This document shows, piece after piece, positions 1-9,415 of a stretch of 64,000 bases of DNA. Every line of letters begins with the position of its first letter. The first letter of the stretch is position 1. The notes under the pieces were generated by a model, which worked only from the letters and a program-made list of their open reading frames with translations, made no database searches and was not told the DNA's origin. This DNA comes from Anniella stebbinsi (Eukaryota; Chordata; Lepidosauria; Squamata; Anniellidae): contig JARDYH010000001.1 in the NCBI GenBank assembly GCA_029215795.1, forward strand, positions 294,072,654-294,136,653. Reading direction: 5' to 3'. A program made the position numbers and the translations under genes.

Positions 1-163
1 TGCACTGGATGGTTGGACAATGGACAGTCAAGGGAGGGTTCTTCTCTAATGCAGTTATTGTCCCAGCTGGTAGTTTGCTGTTTGTGCTCCACCTGCTGCA
101 GTAGCAGCAGCTATAGCAACAGTAGCAGTGTGAAGGAGAGGGTCTCAGCTTAGCCTTGTGTTG

Positions 164-290
164 ATAATAATAATAACAATAATAATATATTTATTTATTT
201 ATTTCTTATCCGCCTCTTCCTCTGGATCGAGGCGGGGTACAACAACAAATTCAAAACACCAATAAAAATCTAGGAAAAATGATTGTGTGG
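164..290 (-). repeat. LINE/SINE 3' tail, (TTA)n type, copy 1
   Basis: An AAT/ATTT-rich simple tract is followed by the block CGCCTC..CTGGATCGAGGCGGGG and then an A-rich segment. The same block occurs near 3580, 59900 and 62705, always with the microsatellite on its left. This fits the 3' end of one minus-strand retroposon family whose RNA ended in TTA or ATTT repeats. No coding part is attached here. Seen: the shared block. Inferred: 5'-truncated copy of a LINE or SINE. Confidence 0.6.
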
Positions 291-309
291 CTAATGGGTC
301 AGCATTAGG

Positions 310-743
310 TCCACTCAATCCAAGCTTTATGTGCAAAGACTCTGTATGTGGGATCTGTACCCTGCTTTTTAGCAGCATTGAGATTTTGTCCACACAGGAA
401 CTTGTTTAGGGAAAAGTTGCGCTGCTTTCCTGTTGCAGAGCCACTGGGAAAATGTAATGGAAAAGGCTACTTGCTTTGCAAGAAAGCAGAAAAGGGGGAA
501 CCCTGCTGCCCCTTCCACATTACATTATGTTATGTACAGATCATGTAAGAAAATGATGAGGAATGTGGCAGCTGTGTTCCTTCAAGGCACTTTCTGGAGG
601 TGATTTGGATTGTGGTGCTGCTGTGAGATGAAATGTTGTTCTCTCCCGATAGTTCCATTTATAAACTTGAGAGTTCTGAAATGCTGCTAGAAAGATTCCA
701 ATCTGGAAACTCTCCTGACTGAAAAATGAAAGCAAGCTCTCCT

Positions 744-746
<3 letters not shown>
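310..746. other. Unassigned sequence
   Basis: No recognisable gene, repeat family or RNA. Short open frames on both strands lack conserved motifs. Confidence 0.5.
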
Positions 747-806
<60 letters not shown>

Positions 807-815
807 CCCCCTCCC
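747..815. repeat. (TC)n microsatellite
   Basis: Long, slightly interrupted TC dinucleotide tract ending in a C-rich run. It produces spurious Arg/Glu-rich open frames on the opposite strand, which are not genes. Confidence 0.95.
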
Positions 816-1444
816 CCCAATCTCTGTGTGTTTCAGACATGTGTATTGCTTTCGGTATGTTAATAGGAGAGAGAAAGAACAAGTGCATATTTTCCTGGTG
901 CCGTCATTAGACAATCTGGCATGAGCAATGTGTCCCCAGACCAAGAAAGGTTGCCCACCCCTATATAGCAGAATGCTATTCTCCTTTTACATTTCCTGAT
1001 TCTCCTCCCCTCCCTCTTTCCCTCCCTTACAGCTCACAATGGTTGGTTGTATTTACTCCCAGGGCCATGCCCATGTTGTCTTCCAGGAAATGCTTTCGCA
1101 GGTGAGTAAAGTCCACAAGTCCATACAAACAGCTCTCTTTGTTGAAATTCAATATTCCATTTCATTCATTTCTAAAATAGTCATCTTCAGACCCAAAACT
1201 TTTGTATACTAGTAGCATCAGCAGATAGGCCCCTTTTATTACTGTATAATCTTTGCACTGAGTTCCCTCCCCACTCACTCAACTTTATTCTTTATTTTTT
1301 TTAAAAAAAACAAATGACTAAACACATTCTGTACGCTGAATGGAAACAGTAACTGGGGATATTGAGCTTTAGGAGCGCACACGTATGTTTAGAAATTAAA
1401 TACATTGTGAAAATAAATAAATTTTTTACTTTGCTGGCAGAAGG
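816..1444. other. Unassigned sequence
   Basis: No convincing exon or repeat family. A pyrimidine-rich stretch lies near 1000-1030 and an AT-rich stretch near 1280-1430. Confidence 0.5.
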
Positions 1445-1459
1445 ATAATAATAATAGTA

Positions 1460-1496
<37 letters not shown>

Positions 1497-1497
1497 G
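1445..1497. repeat. (TAA)n microsatellite
   Basis: About 17 TAA/AAT units with one interruption. It may be the tail of a degraded retroposon, but no body is recognisable beside it. Confidence 0.9.
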
Positions 1498-2960
1498 ACT
1501 ATCCCCAGAATCCGCTATGTGCAAAAAGGCATTTTCAGATACAGACAATGGCATTAGCTCTTGGCGCTTCTCAAAAATCTTTCATCTCTTCCAGTCCTGC
1601 AAGCTTGGCTGCTCTGTTCATTGGGCCTTTTCCTGCACTCGAGTAACGTTATTATCCTTTTTTTTATATACTGCACTTCGTGCCCTTATGAACCTGTTGA
1701 AAAGTAGTGAAAGAGAGTTGAAAAGTACCACTGGCTCCTAAAAGTAGTGCTGACTATGAGGCAGAAAAGGGGAACTCCGGTTTTATTCAGTGCTAAAGAT
1801 AACACCATACAGAATGATAGACTCCTCTGAATTGTTTGTTCCCCTTCAGCTATTGTTTCTCCGTCACTGAATGAGCCTCTTAGCCGCACTTGAGGGCCTG
1901 TCACAGGTAGGCAACCAACAGAGATAATTCCCAGCCTATGCTTGATTGCCCCCTTATAGACACTCACTCATGATTCTGAAAAGCCTCAGACACTGTTGAA
2001 TAAACTCCTACTCGCTTCCATAAACTTTTTCTCCCACTGAATTTTCCGGAGATGTGAGCAGCTCCCAGCCAGGCCTGAGGATGCTGCTGAATGCACTCCT
2101 GTTCTGAATCAAAGTTTGACAACCCCAGCCTCTTTATAAAAGCAAGAGAAGAAAATGGGGCCATCCTTCTGGAGGAATTTGCTTTCTTCTGCAGGTGAAG
2201 GCAAAGCCTCTGTAACTTTTGTTTTTGCACTTCTCTGCTCTGCACTTGAATATTTGCACATTTACTTTCTGCAGCGTATCCCTCCGAAAGTCTCCAGATG
2301 GAAAGAGGCTTTGCAATTCTAGTGTCTTTGGTGATCACCCGAGATGAACAACAACTAGCATGTGGCTGCTCATTGGAACAAATGCCTGCCTCTCTTTCAC
2401 TTGTTCACTTCTGCTGCTGTAGCATGGGTGTGACTGATACAATTCGTACTACATCTGATTCCTGGTGGCAGATGTCTGAGGAAGTAGAGTAGAGCATTTT
2501 AAGTAGTCTTTCGGGAACTGTGTGAACAGAAACAGCGTTATGGCATGGGTTTCAAACAGAAATTAACTTGGCAAATCCTTTAAGGAATATGCAAGAAATG
2601 TCGCAAGTAACACAAACGACCACTGTGCAAGAGTATGTATAAAAATTACTTGTCTGTAGCTGATGAAATTTCAGTGAAACTGAAAAGCACACCGACTAAA
2701 CTATTGGGGGGAAATGCAAAACATGTTTTTGAGTCTATAATGGGAACTAGTGATTCAGAAAAATGTAGAATCTAATTGTGATAATCACAACTCTTTTCTC
2801 AGAACCTCTCAAGATCAAATCTTCAATAAACAAGGAGTATGAATTAGAGTTATTTATTACAATACATTTCTTTTTATGCTTGTATTATCACTTATCATAG
2901 CATCATAAGAAGAAATGTCTGTATCGTAAATATATGTTATACATGTTGTTTGTTTATTGA
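1498..2960. other. Unassigned sequence
   Basis: The longest frame here is 124 codons on the minus strand (1964-2338). It has no recognisable domain and overlaps several competing frames, so I do not call it a gene. Confidence 0.5.
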
Positions 2961-3535
2961 AGACTAGCTGATATACCCAGTGTTGCTTGGGCCCCCCAAA
3001 GATATATATCTGCAAGGTAATAATTGTAAAGTAGTAGGCCTGTGCTAGGCCAGTGAGTTAACTTTTAAACAAATTAAATTGTCCAAGACATGCTGGGAGT
3101 TGTAGGCGTAAGCTGAGGCTAGAATGGAATGATGGGCAGGGTTAGTGGCAGTTGGAGAAAGTCAGGTAGAAGGAGAACAAATCCAGTTAGTGAGAGGTCA
3201 GGAAAGTGGAAGCTGAGTTAGGATTAACAGATAGTGACCTGGTTTGCATATAGTGACCTGATTTGCAAACCCATACTTTATTAAAATCAGCCACTCTACA
3301 TGCCAGTACTATACTTCCCAGCATGCCTTTGGTGGTCCGCAGGTGTCCGCATCCTCTGAGAGGTACTTCCGTCCTCTCGTTGCCGATGCTGCTCCTCGAT
3401 AGAGCATTGAAGAGCAGCATCGCAGAGGAGGGCAGGTAAGCAGCTGTCAGTGGACACGTCCAGCTGTGGCTAAATTCTGCTGGGACTGCCTTGGCCTGTG
3501 CTTCTCTCCCACCAAGTGCTCCATCAGGAGCCTGT

Positions 3536-3539
3536 AATA

Positions 3540-3571
<32 letters not shown>

Positions 3572-3730
3572 AAATTTATTTCTTACCCTCCTCTCCGTTT
3601 GGATCGAGGCGGGGAACAACAGTAAATATAAAATATGATAAAATACATAAAACTGATTAAAAATATGGCATACATTATTAAAATAGCAATAAAACTTCAT
3701 AAAAACATCCTAAAAACATTCTAAAATTCC
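3536..3730 (-). repeat. LINE/SINE 3' tail, (TGA)n-type, copy 2
   Basis: A (TGA)n microsatellite is followed by TTTATTTCTTACC and the GGATCGAGGCGGGGAACAAC block. After that comes an A-rich stretch with spaced AAAACAT motifs. It matches the tails near 164, 59857 and 62634. Read on the minus strand, the microsatellite is the 3' end of a retroposed RNA. Confidence 0.65.
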
Positions 3731-3935
3731 ACTGTACTGAAAGGCCAGGGCAGGCCGTGTACTTCTCCCCTTCATCAGACCTGTTTCTGGGTATGCAAAG
3801 AGTGCCTCCCTTTCCTCCCTCCTAAGAGTGAAGGCCACGCATGCACTTCCCCCAGATTCTGAGAAAACAGCAATATCAGGATACTGTGCCTTTGAGCATG
3901 TTTCGCCACTCAGAGTCATGCTGCTGTATCTAATT

Positions 3936-4254
3936 TAGGGTGACCAGATAAAATCCAGGTCAGGGCTCATGTAACTTTAACAGTTGTAGAGAAAAGGGAA
4001 TTTCAGCCAGTGTCATTTGTATGCAATTAGTTCCTGGTGAAATTCACTCTTCAGCACAACAGTTAAAGTTGAAGGGGCCCTGCCTTCTTTTGTATATGGT
4101 CACTCTAGTATAGTGCTTGCAGCTTTAACTGTTGTGATGAAGAGGGAATTTCACCAGGAACTAATTGCATACAAATGACACTGGCTGAAATCCCCTTTCT
4201 CTACGACTGTTAAAGTTACATGAGCTCTGACCTGGATTTTATCTGGTCACCCTA
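3936..4254. mobile_element. Foldback hAT-like element, family A copy 1
   Basis: Begins TAGGGTGACCAGATAAAATC and ends with its inverse, GATTTTATCTGGTCACCCTA. The halves are almost fully inverted copies, and there are secondary inverted pairs inside, such as TTTAACAGTTG against CAACTGTTAAAG. Length about 319 bp, non-coding. Other copies lie at 44798 and 50221, with a shorter relative at 34573. No clean target duplication is visible here, but the 44798 copy has a perfect 8-bp one, which supports hAT. Confidence 0.85.
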
Positions 4255-4792
4255 GTTACAATTTTAAAACCATGCAGAGGGCGGGAGGAGGCACCGCAAG
4301 TGGATGCAGCCCATTTATGTGGGTTGTTTCCTTTTATGTGGAATTGGGTTTGACTGCTCGATACCAACCTTAGGAGTCAGGGTTGTGAAAGACATGCAGC
4401 TGCAACCTGCCTGTGCACTCACAATGCACGCCAAAAGCCAGTAAGACTGGCTTCCCACCCAAACATGCTGAGACTTCTGGCCAAGACATGCTGGGAGTTG
4501 TAGGCATAAGCCTTGGTTTTTATTAAATTTTGTGTTTTTAGATTTTTCTGGTACATTGTACAGCCAGACCTATCAGTATGCCACATTTCAAGTTTCTAAC
4601 TTATCTAGAAGTGGGTAAACATTTCCGGACATACATCACACACACATACTTTCTGCTTTATAGATAGAGATTTGATCTTGGGAAGTTCTGAGAGATAAAT
4701 TATGAATAGGATTAATAAAAGTTAAGGGTTACCAGTACAGTTGCATGATTATTCTCACCTTCTGGGACTAGTTTTTTAAATTAACAAGTTGA

Positions 4793-5162
4793 TCTGGTTT
4801 GCACATCATGATGGACAGTTAAACAACCCAGGAATTGTGGGAGGAGTGGAGTGTGCTTTAAGCATGTGTGCCATTTCTGTTTTCAATTAACAGGCCAGGA
4901 ATGCCTGGTTCTTGGGTCGTTTCATGAAGTCCAACCCCCAAAACTCTAGATTGTTTATGATTAAATAATCCAGAATTAACCCAACAATTATCTATGGTTT
5001 GTTGTTACATTGACTCTGGGTTGTTTGACTCATAAACAACCCAACATTTCTGGGTTTGCACATCACAAAACAAACATGGATTGTTAATTGAAATCAGAAA
5101 TGGCGCATGCAACAACCATTAAATAACCCAGGAACTGTCCATCATAATGTGTAAACGAGGCT
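4793..5162. mobile_element. Foldback DNA element, family B
   Basis: The left end CTGGTTTGCACATCATGATG, with GACAGTT after it, is mirrored on the right by the inverse of CATCATAATGTGTAAACGAG. Inside are several AACAACCCAG or CTGGGTTGTT motifs in both orientations. Non-coding, about 370 bp. Similar TGGTTNNCACA ends recur at 6919, 16628, 19099, 22558, 44765 and 59155. I infer non-autonomous hAT-like elements. No target duplication was found. Confidence 0.65.
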
Positions 5163-5172
5163 GTTGTATTTT

Positions 5173-5246
5173 CTTATTTTGTCCTAAAGGAACTGGAAGA
5201 CTTTAAGCCTTAAAGTCTTCTAGTCTCCTCTTCAGGACAAAATAAG
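5173..5246. repeat. Perfect nested hairpin
   Basis: CTTATTTTGTCCT at 5173-5185 is the exact inverse of AGGACAAAATAAG at 5234-5246. Inside it, GAAGACTTTAAG pairs with CTTAAAGTCTTC. The outer and inner stems are both perfect, with a short bulge between. It follows directly after a foldback element, so it may be the core of a small inverted-repeat transposon. Confidence 0.75.
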
Positions 5247-5249
5247 GCA

Positions 5250-6707
5250 TGCAGCCTAATCCTATGCATGTTTACTCAGTCAGTCCTGCTGAATTCAGTG
5301 TGTCTTACTCCTAAATAATTGTGACTTACTGCATATACAGATAACTGTTTTTTGTGGAAAGTTAGAATAAACTGGTTATAATGAGATCTTAATATCTTCC
5401 CTCTCGATATTCATGCAAAACTCTCATGTAATGGAATTCTGTTTTCACTTTATTGGAAAGAGCTCTCTGCACATTCATCCTTTGCACAACAACCCATCTA
5501 GTTGAGTAAATAGCCAATGTATTTAATGGATTACTTATATAACTTTTCTAATATGTAGAGCTGTTTTCCTAGGGTTGAACAATTCATAAAGACAAGGTGC
5601 ACACTGTGTGCTTTATTTTTGAGTTCAGTACACAAGTTGCTTCTTCATCCCTCCCATCAAGCAATTTTAAATAAATGTATCTGGATTATGTATTAAATGA
5701 CAGCTTCTGCTTCCCCCAACAACTAAAACCCCAAATCCAAGACAGCCTGCTGGACCCTCTTGGGCCTTGGTGGAAGAGGAAGTTATCTATCCAAGTGCCT
5801 GCCTGCTGTTTCTCTCAGCTCCACAAACAACTCTGGCCTGGGTCGAGTGACTTTTCACAATACTGGTATAACCTTACTCTGTCTAGCACTTAGAATAGTT
5901 TTATGTCCACTGAAAAGAAGTGGAATGTTTTAGGTCTACCTAAAAAGGAGTGGAATGGCATCCCACTTTAAGCACCAATAAGAAGGGCTTCAGGATGGTA
6001 ATCTGTTTATTTGCAAAGGTATGGAATAAGCAGCTAGCAAGCATCTCAATATAATTATCAGCATCCCCCAAAGCCCCCAAAACTTTTGCCTTCTAAATCA
6101 AAGCTATTGTTTTACTTACACCTGCTCTTCAGCTTTTAAAAGTATGCAGGTGAAGGCAGAATCACACATTGCACACATAGCTATGTAACAGAAGAAGTGG
6201 CGTCAGAAGGAGATGGTTTGAAATAGAGAAGCCATAGAAGGTGGGAGGGTTAACTCTTCAAAACATGTCCTAGCTTTTTCTCCCCTAACCTGGCCATTGC
6301 CAGATTCCAGAGAGGCCAAATTTGCAGGGTTATGGGAATGTGAAATTGAGAAGTGGTGGTGGGAAATCTGATAGGCACCTCCCTGATTTCTATGCTCTAA
6401 ATTGTCAACAACGTTTATAACATGCATATGCTCATGGCCTAAGTTTTATCCTACTCCTATGTTGCGGATGGATATAAGATGGTTTTGCAATGATAGTTTA
6501 TACTTTAGTGACACTCCCTTAATATTTACTTGCTGTAAAGTCACATGATCTGGGCAGTTCCAGAAGTTTGTAGAATGTGGTACAAGAGATTCTCAAAATA
6601 AAGTTATATTCTAAGTTATTCCTCATTCCTCTACCCTGTTTTGGACCCAGAAACACGTTACAGTGTTAAGTGGAGAGAGCAGGTGTAGTGTAGCAGTTAT
6701 AGTGTGT
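5250..6707. other. Unassigned sequence
   Basis: AT-rich, with no recognised repeat and no motif-bearing frame. Possible ancient repeat remnants cannot be judged by eye. Confidence 0.5.
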
Positions 6708-6860
6708 TATTATTTAATTGGTTTATTTATTTGTGACACTTATGTATCACTGATTATAATAAAATCCCTCAGTGATTCACAATAAATATTAAAATCACAT
6801 TAAAAACACGACATTAAAAACACTTCCAACTACAATAAAAATCAATTCACAGAGCAGTAA
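6708..6860 (-). repeat. LINE 3' tail, degraded
   Basis: TTATTTATTTAT-type tract followed by a segment rich in ATTAAAA and AACAC motifs, as in the other minus-strand LINE tails here. No coding remnant is visible. Confidence 0.45.
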
Positions 6861-6918
6861 GGAATGGGTAGACCTAGGATCAAATCCCCAGCCAGCTTCA
6901 TGACCTTGGAATAGTCAC

Positions 6919-7154
6919 TGGCTATGTTCACATGTAATGCTAAGCCATGATGGGTTGCTAACCACTATGCCTCATAGATTATTCAAACAGTCCACCAAGC
7001 CAATTGTGCAGAGCTTGGGTTCTCAGAGTGGCATGTTTAGGTGGATTAACCCATCGTGTGTGGTGAATACATCTTGCAGATGATACACGAACTCAGCATG
7101 TGTTCTGTCAGAAAACAAACTATCATGGCTTAGTCTGTTGTGCGAACCCAGCCA
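6919..7154. mobile_element. Foldback DNA element, family B-like
   Basis: Left end CTGGCTATGTTCACATGTAA continues to GCTAAGCCATGAT. The right end is the inverse, with ATCATGGCTTAG followed by GTGCGAACCCAGCCA. The subterminal motif CTAAGCCATGAT is exact in both arms. Length about 236 bp, non-coding. I infer a non-autonomous hAT-like element. Confidence 0.7.
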
Positions 7155-7183
7155 CTCTCTCTTATCCTAAGCTACATACTAAC

Positions 7184-7271
7184 ACGTACACACACACACA
7201 CACGTATACCACCTTGAGCTGGACGGTGGAATATAAATGTAATTAATGTAGGAGTAGTAATAGTAGTAGTA
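7184..7271 (+). repeat. (CA)n tract and short LINE tail with (TAG)n
   Basis: A short CA repeat is followed by ACCACCTTGAGCTGGACGGT, GGAATATAAATG and then a TAG trinucleotide repeat. This is the usual form of a plus-strand LINE or SINE 3' end, with a small GC hairpin and a microsatellite. Confidence 0.55.
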
Positions 7272-8440
7272 ATCCACTAGCACCACAGCAGACCCTTTTC
7301 TGTAAGGTCAACCATGGTGCTAATTTAGGGATGGATCCAGGATATGGATCCAGGATATGCCTTCCTCAAGAGGAAGGGCTGAACTTACGGAAGGTCCCGC
7401 TGCATGATTTTTGGGGATTCCCATTCTTTACACACCACAATTCACCCTATTCAGCAAGGTCTTCCCACCCTCTATGTAGTATTTTCAGGGGTCTGGAGGG
7501 GCTGCTGTGGAAAGGAGTGGGCAGGGAAATCCACTTCCACCAGTGCAGTTGATCCAGCTAACTTTTAGATCCAACACTTGATGTTGTAAGGTCTGCACAT
7601 GTTTGGGTGGTGCCAATTCCAAATTGCCAATTTGGAACAGCAATTTGTCAGAGTTGCATTAAAACATTACAATAGTGTTATTGGATGAACCCAGAGAAAA
7701 ATGCCTACCATAATGTTAAATAGCACTTAAATCTAGATATATCTGAGGATCAATTATGCTATCCTGTGCAGAAGATCAGTATCAACTCCAGCTTGAGATA
7801 GTAGTGGGTGCGAAGTGCATGCAGTCCATGGGGTTGAAAAACTTGTTGCCATATTGTTTTGTATCTTGTTCCTGGTAAGGAAAATGTAGTTCAGTGCTTG
7901 GATACAAATAAGTTATTTCTGTATTCACTATTTGTTTCTGTTTCCAGTCTGCTTTCTCTGTTCCCTCAAAATTTCTTCATAACTCTCTTTGCTCAACCTT
8001 CTTCCACTTTCTACCAAAGTCTTCAAGGGAACAGTATTTCAAAAACAAACTGGCAAGGGGCTACAACTATAAGGATACCTATGGGTGCAATCCAATACAG
8101 AAAATTAGACAGAAAAAGGTCCTACAACTTCCAGCATTCCCCACCCACCCCATGAGGAAAGCATGCATAGGACCTTTACTTGGTTTTATTGGAAGCCTGG
8201 CAAAACAATGCTTTGTTGAGCAACTTGCCAAATAATGGGTTGGGCCCATTATTGGCTAAAATTGTCACTGTTTTATTTTGGGGAGGCTCAGGCTACATTC
8301 ATAAGGATAAATGGTGGATCAGAGACATACTTTTTTGAGGTAGATTGTTCTGAAAATGTACATGCTAGTCAGTTTCAAGCATTTCCCCCCATGGTTCAGC
8401 TTTTTAAAGAGAGGACAGTACTTTCAACAGTACCTTCAGG
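7272..8440. other. Unassigned sequence
   Basis: No reliable gene. Short frames at 7331 and 7859 have no known motif. The duplicated word GGATCCAGGATAT near 7330-7360 is the only local repeat I noticed. Confidence 0.5.
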
Positions 8441-8441
8441 A

Positions 8442-8622
8442 GTTGACTTTTGTTGCCATTAGAAAGGCATTTACTGCCCTTCATTTTCAAACAATTCCCT
8501 CAGCTTATTTAGAAGGGAAGTATAAAGAGATTCTCTACACACAGCAGGTATGTATTTATGACCCTGGGAAAGTAGAGGATACAGTGCATTACCTGTGGGG
8601 AGGTAGAAGAAATAGTGCATAA
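8442..8622 (+). pseudogene. Degraded LINE ORF2 C-terminal fragment
   Basis: The frame contains RKAFTALHFQTIPSAYLEGK, then YKEI and VCIYDPGKVEDTVHYLW. It aligns by eye with the larger fragment at 54770-55790, which has YRRAFTLARFNVLPSALLEG, CPCDAG and IESVESVLLY. These are the last conserved block of a non-LTR retrotransposon ORF2, where a Cys-rich CPC..G motif precedes a VEHVLL-like helix. Here the first Cys pair is damaged (C-I-Y). A short pseudogene remnant; the clade is not determined. Confidence 0.65.
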
Positions 8623-8682
8623 GGAACCCAGAGCTTGCTTTCTGGGGGAATCTTCTGAAAATAAGAGTTGGATGGACTCAAA

Positions 8683-8763
8683 CTGACATCCTCCTCCTCT
8701 TTCACAACAATTCTGAGAGGTAGGTTGGGCTTGGAGTTTGTGACTGGCCCAAAGTCACCCAGA
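8683..8763 (-). repeat. CORE-SINE (MIR-like), 3' half of a split copy
   Basis: On the minus strand this is the CORE region: CTTTGGGCCAGTCACA, a CCTACCTCTCAGAATTGTTG-like stretch, and a GGAGGAGGATG end. It matches the intact copy at 18801-19032. The sequence breaks just after the CACCCAG word and resumes at 9324, so one SINE was interrupted by a later insertion. Confidence 0.75.
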
Positions 8764-9322
8764 GTCTATCTACACTGTACCTTGGAACATTTTAAATAGT
8801 ATTTTAAAAAATCCAAATAGGTGTGTCTTAGGCCACATTAAAGAGTACTCATGTTACAGGAGAAAATTCTTCAGTCTTCAAAGCGTTAAGTGTGGTCTCA
8901 CACTCTTCTGTCTGTCTCTTTCTGTTTCATTTTACAATGAGTTTAGGGCAAAGCATTGTGGGTGCTGTAGTTCAGTCTCCCACTTCCTCCTTGGTTCCCC
9001 TTTTATTCCCTAGCTTTCAATGAGTATATGGCTAAGCATTGTGGGTGCAGTAGTTCACTTACCCACTTCCTCCATAGCCCCTCTTTCTTCCTCACCAATC
9101 AACTGCTAAGCATTTGAGTGCAGGTAAATGAAGCACTGCCCCCACGAATCATAAACAGTAAGGAAGGACACATTATTTTACTTAAAATGATTTATTAAAA
9201 ATAAAACCCATTCTATATAGCTGAAGTGAGTTTTTAAAAACCTCGGGTATACATCATTCATGTGGCCCAAACAGTTTTTGTAACCCTTATGAAACGTTAC
9301 AAAGCTAGAGTGTAGATCGGCT
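8764..9322. mobile_element. DNA transposon inserted in a CORE-SINE
   Basis: The segment interrupts the SINE. It starts TCTATCTACACT and ends AGTGTAGATCGGC, which are inverse apart from the outermost bases. Two imperfect direct copies of an AAGCATTGTGGGTGC(T/A)GTAG block start about 83 bp apart (8938 and 9021). No transposase frame is present, so it is non-autonomous. CAGAG on the left and CAGTG on the right flank it and may be a decayed target duplication. Confidence 0.65.
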
Positions 9323-9323
9323 G

Positions 9324-9414
9324 TCAGTGGACTTCCATGGCCATGTGGGAACTAGAACCCGGATCTCCCAACTTTCAGTCAAATACTTTAGCCGCTACAC
9401 CACATTGGCTCTCT
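9324..9414 (-). repeat. CORE-SINE tRNA-like head of the split copy
   Basis: Read on the minus strand, this is the tRNA-derived head: GCCAATGTGGTGTAGCGGCT (A-box-like), then the GGGTTC-type B-box region as CCGGGTTCTAGTTCCC, then CCATGG. It continues the SINE interrupted at 8764. The polymerase III promoter boxes are degraded. It is a retroposon, not a functional tRNA gene. Confidence 0.75.
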
Positions 9415-9415
9415 A

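Larger units (their letters stand above)
2963..4676. mobile_element. Composite old repeat with internal insertions
   Basis: The left edge reads ACTAGCTGATATACCCAGTG, like the degraded terminal motif of a widespread animal repeat ending in CCCGGCGTTGCCCGGG. The right edge reads TTATAGATAGAGATTTGATC. A 31-bp near-identical direct repeat lies near each end (3083-3113 and 4481-4511). A LINE tail (3536-3730) and a foldback element (3936-4254) sit inside. I could not assign the family. The claim that both edges belong to one element is inference from symmetry. Confidence 0.35.

Noticed and set aside
541..944. Arg/Glu-rich open frames on the minus strand
   Set aside because: They are translations of a (TC)n microsatellite.
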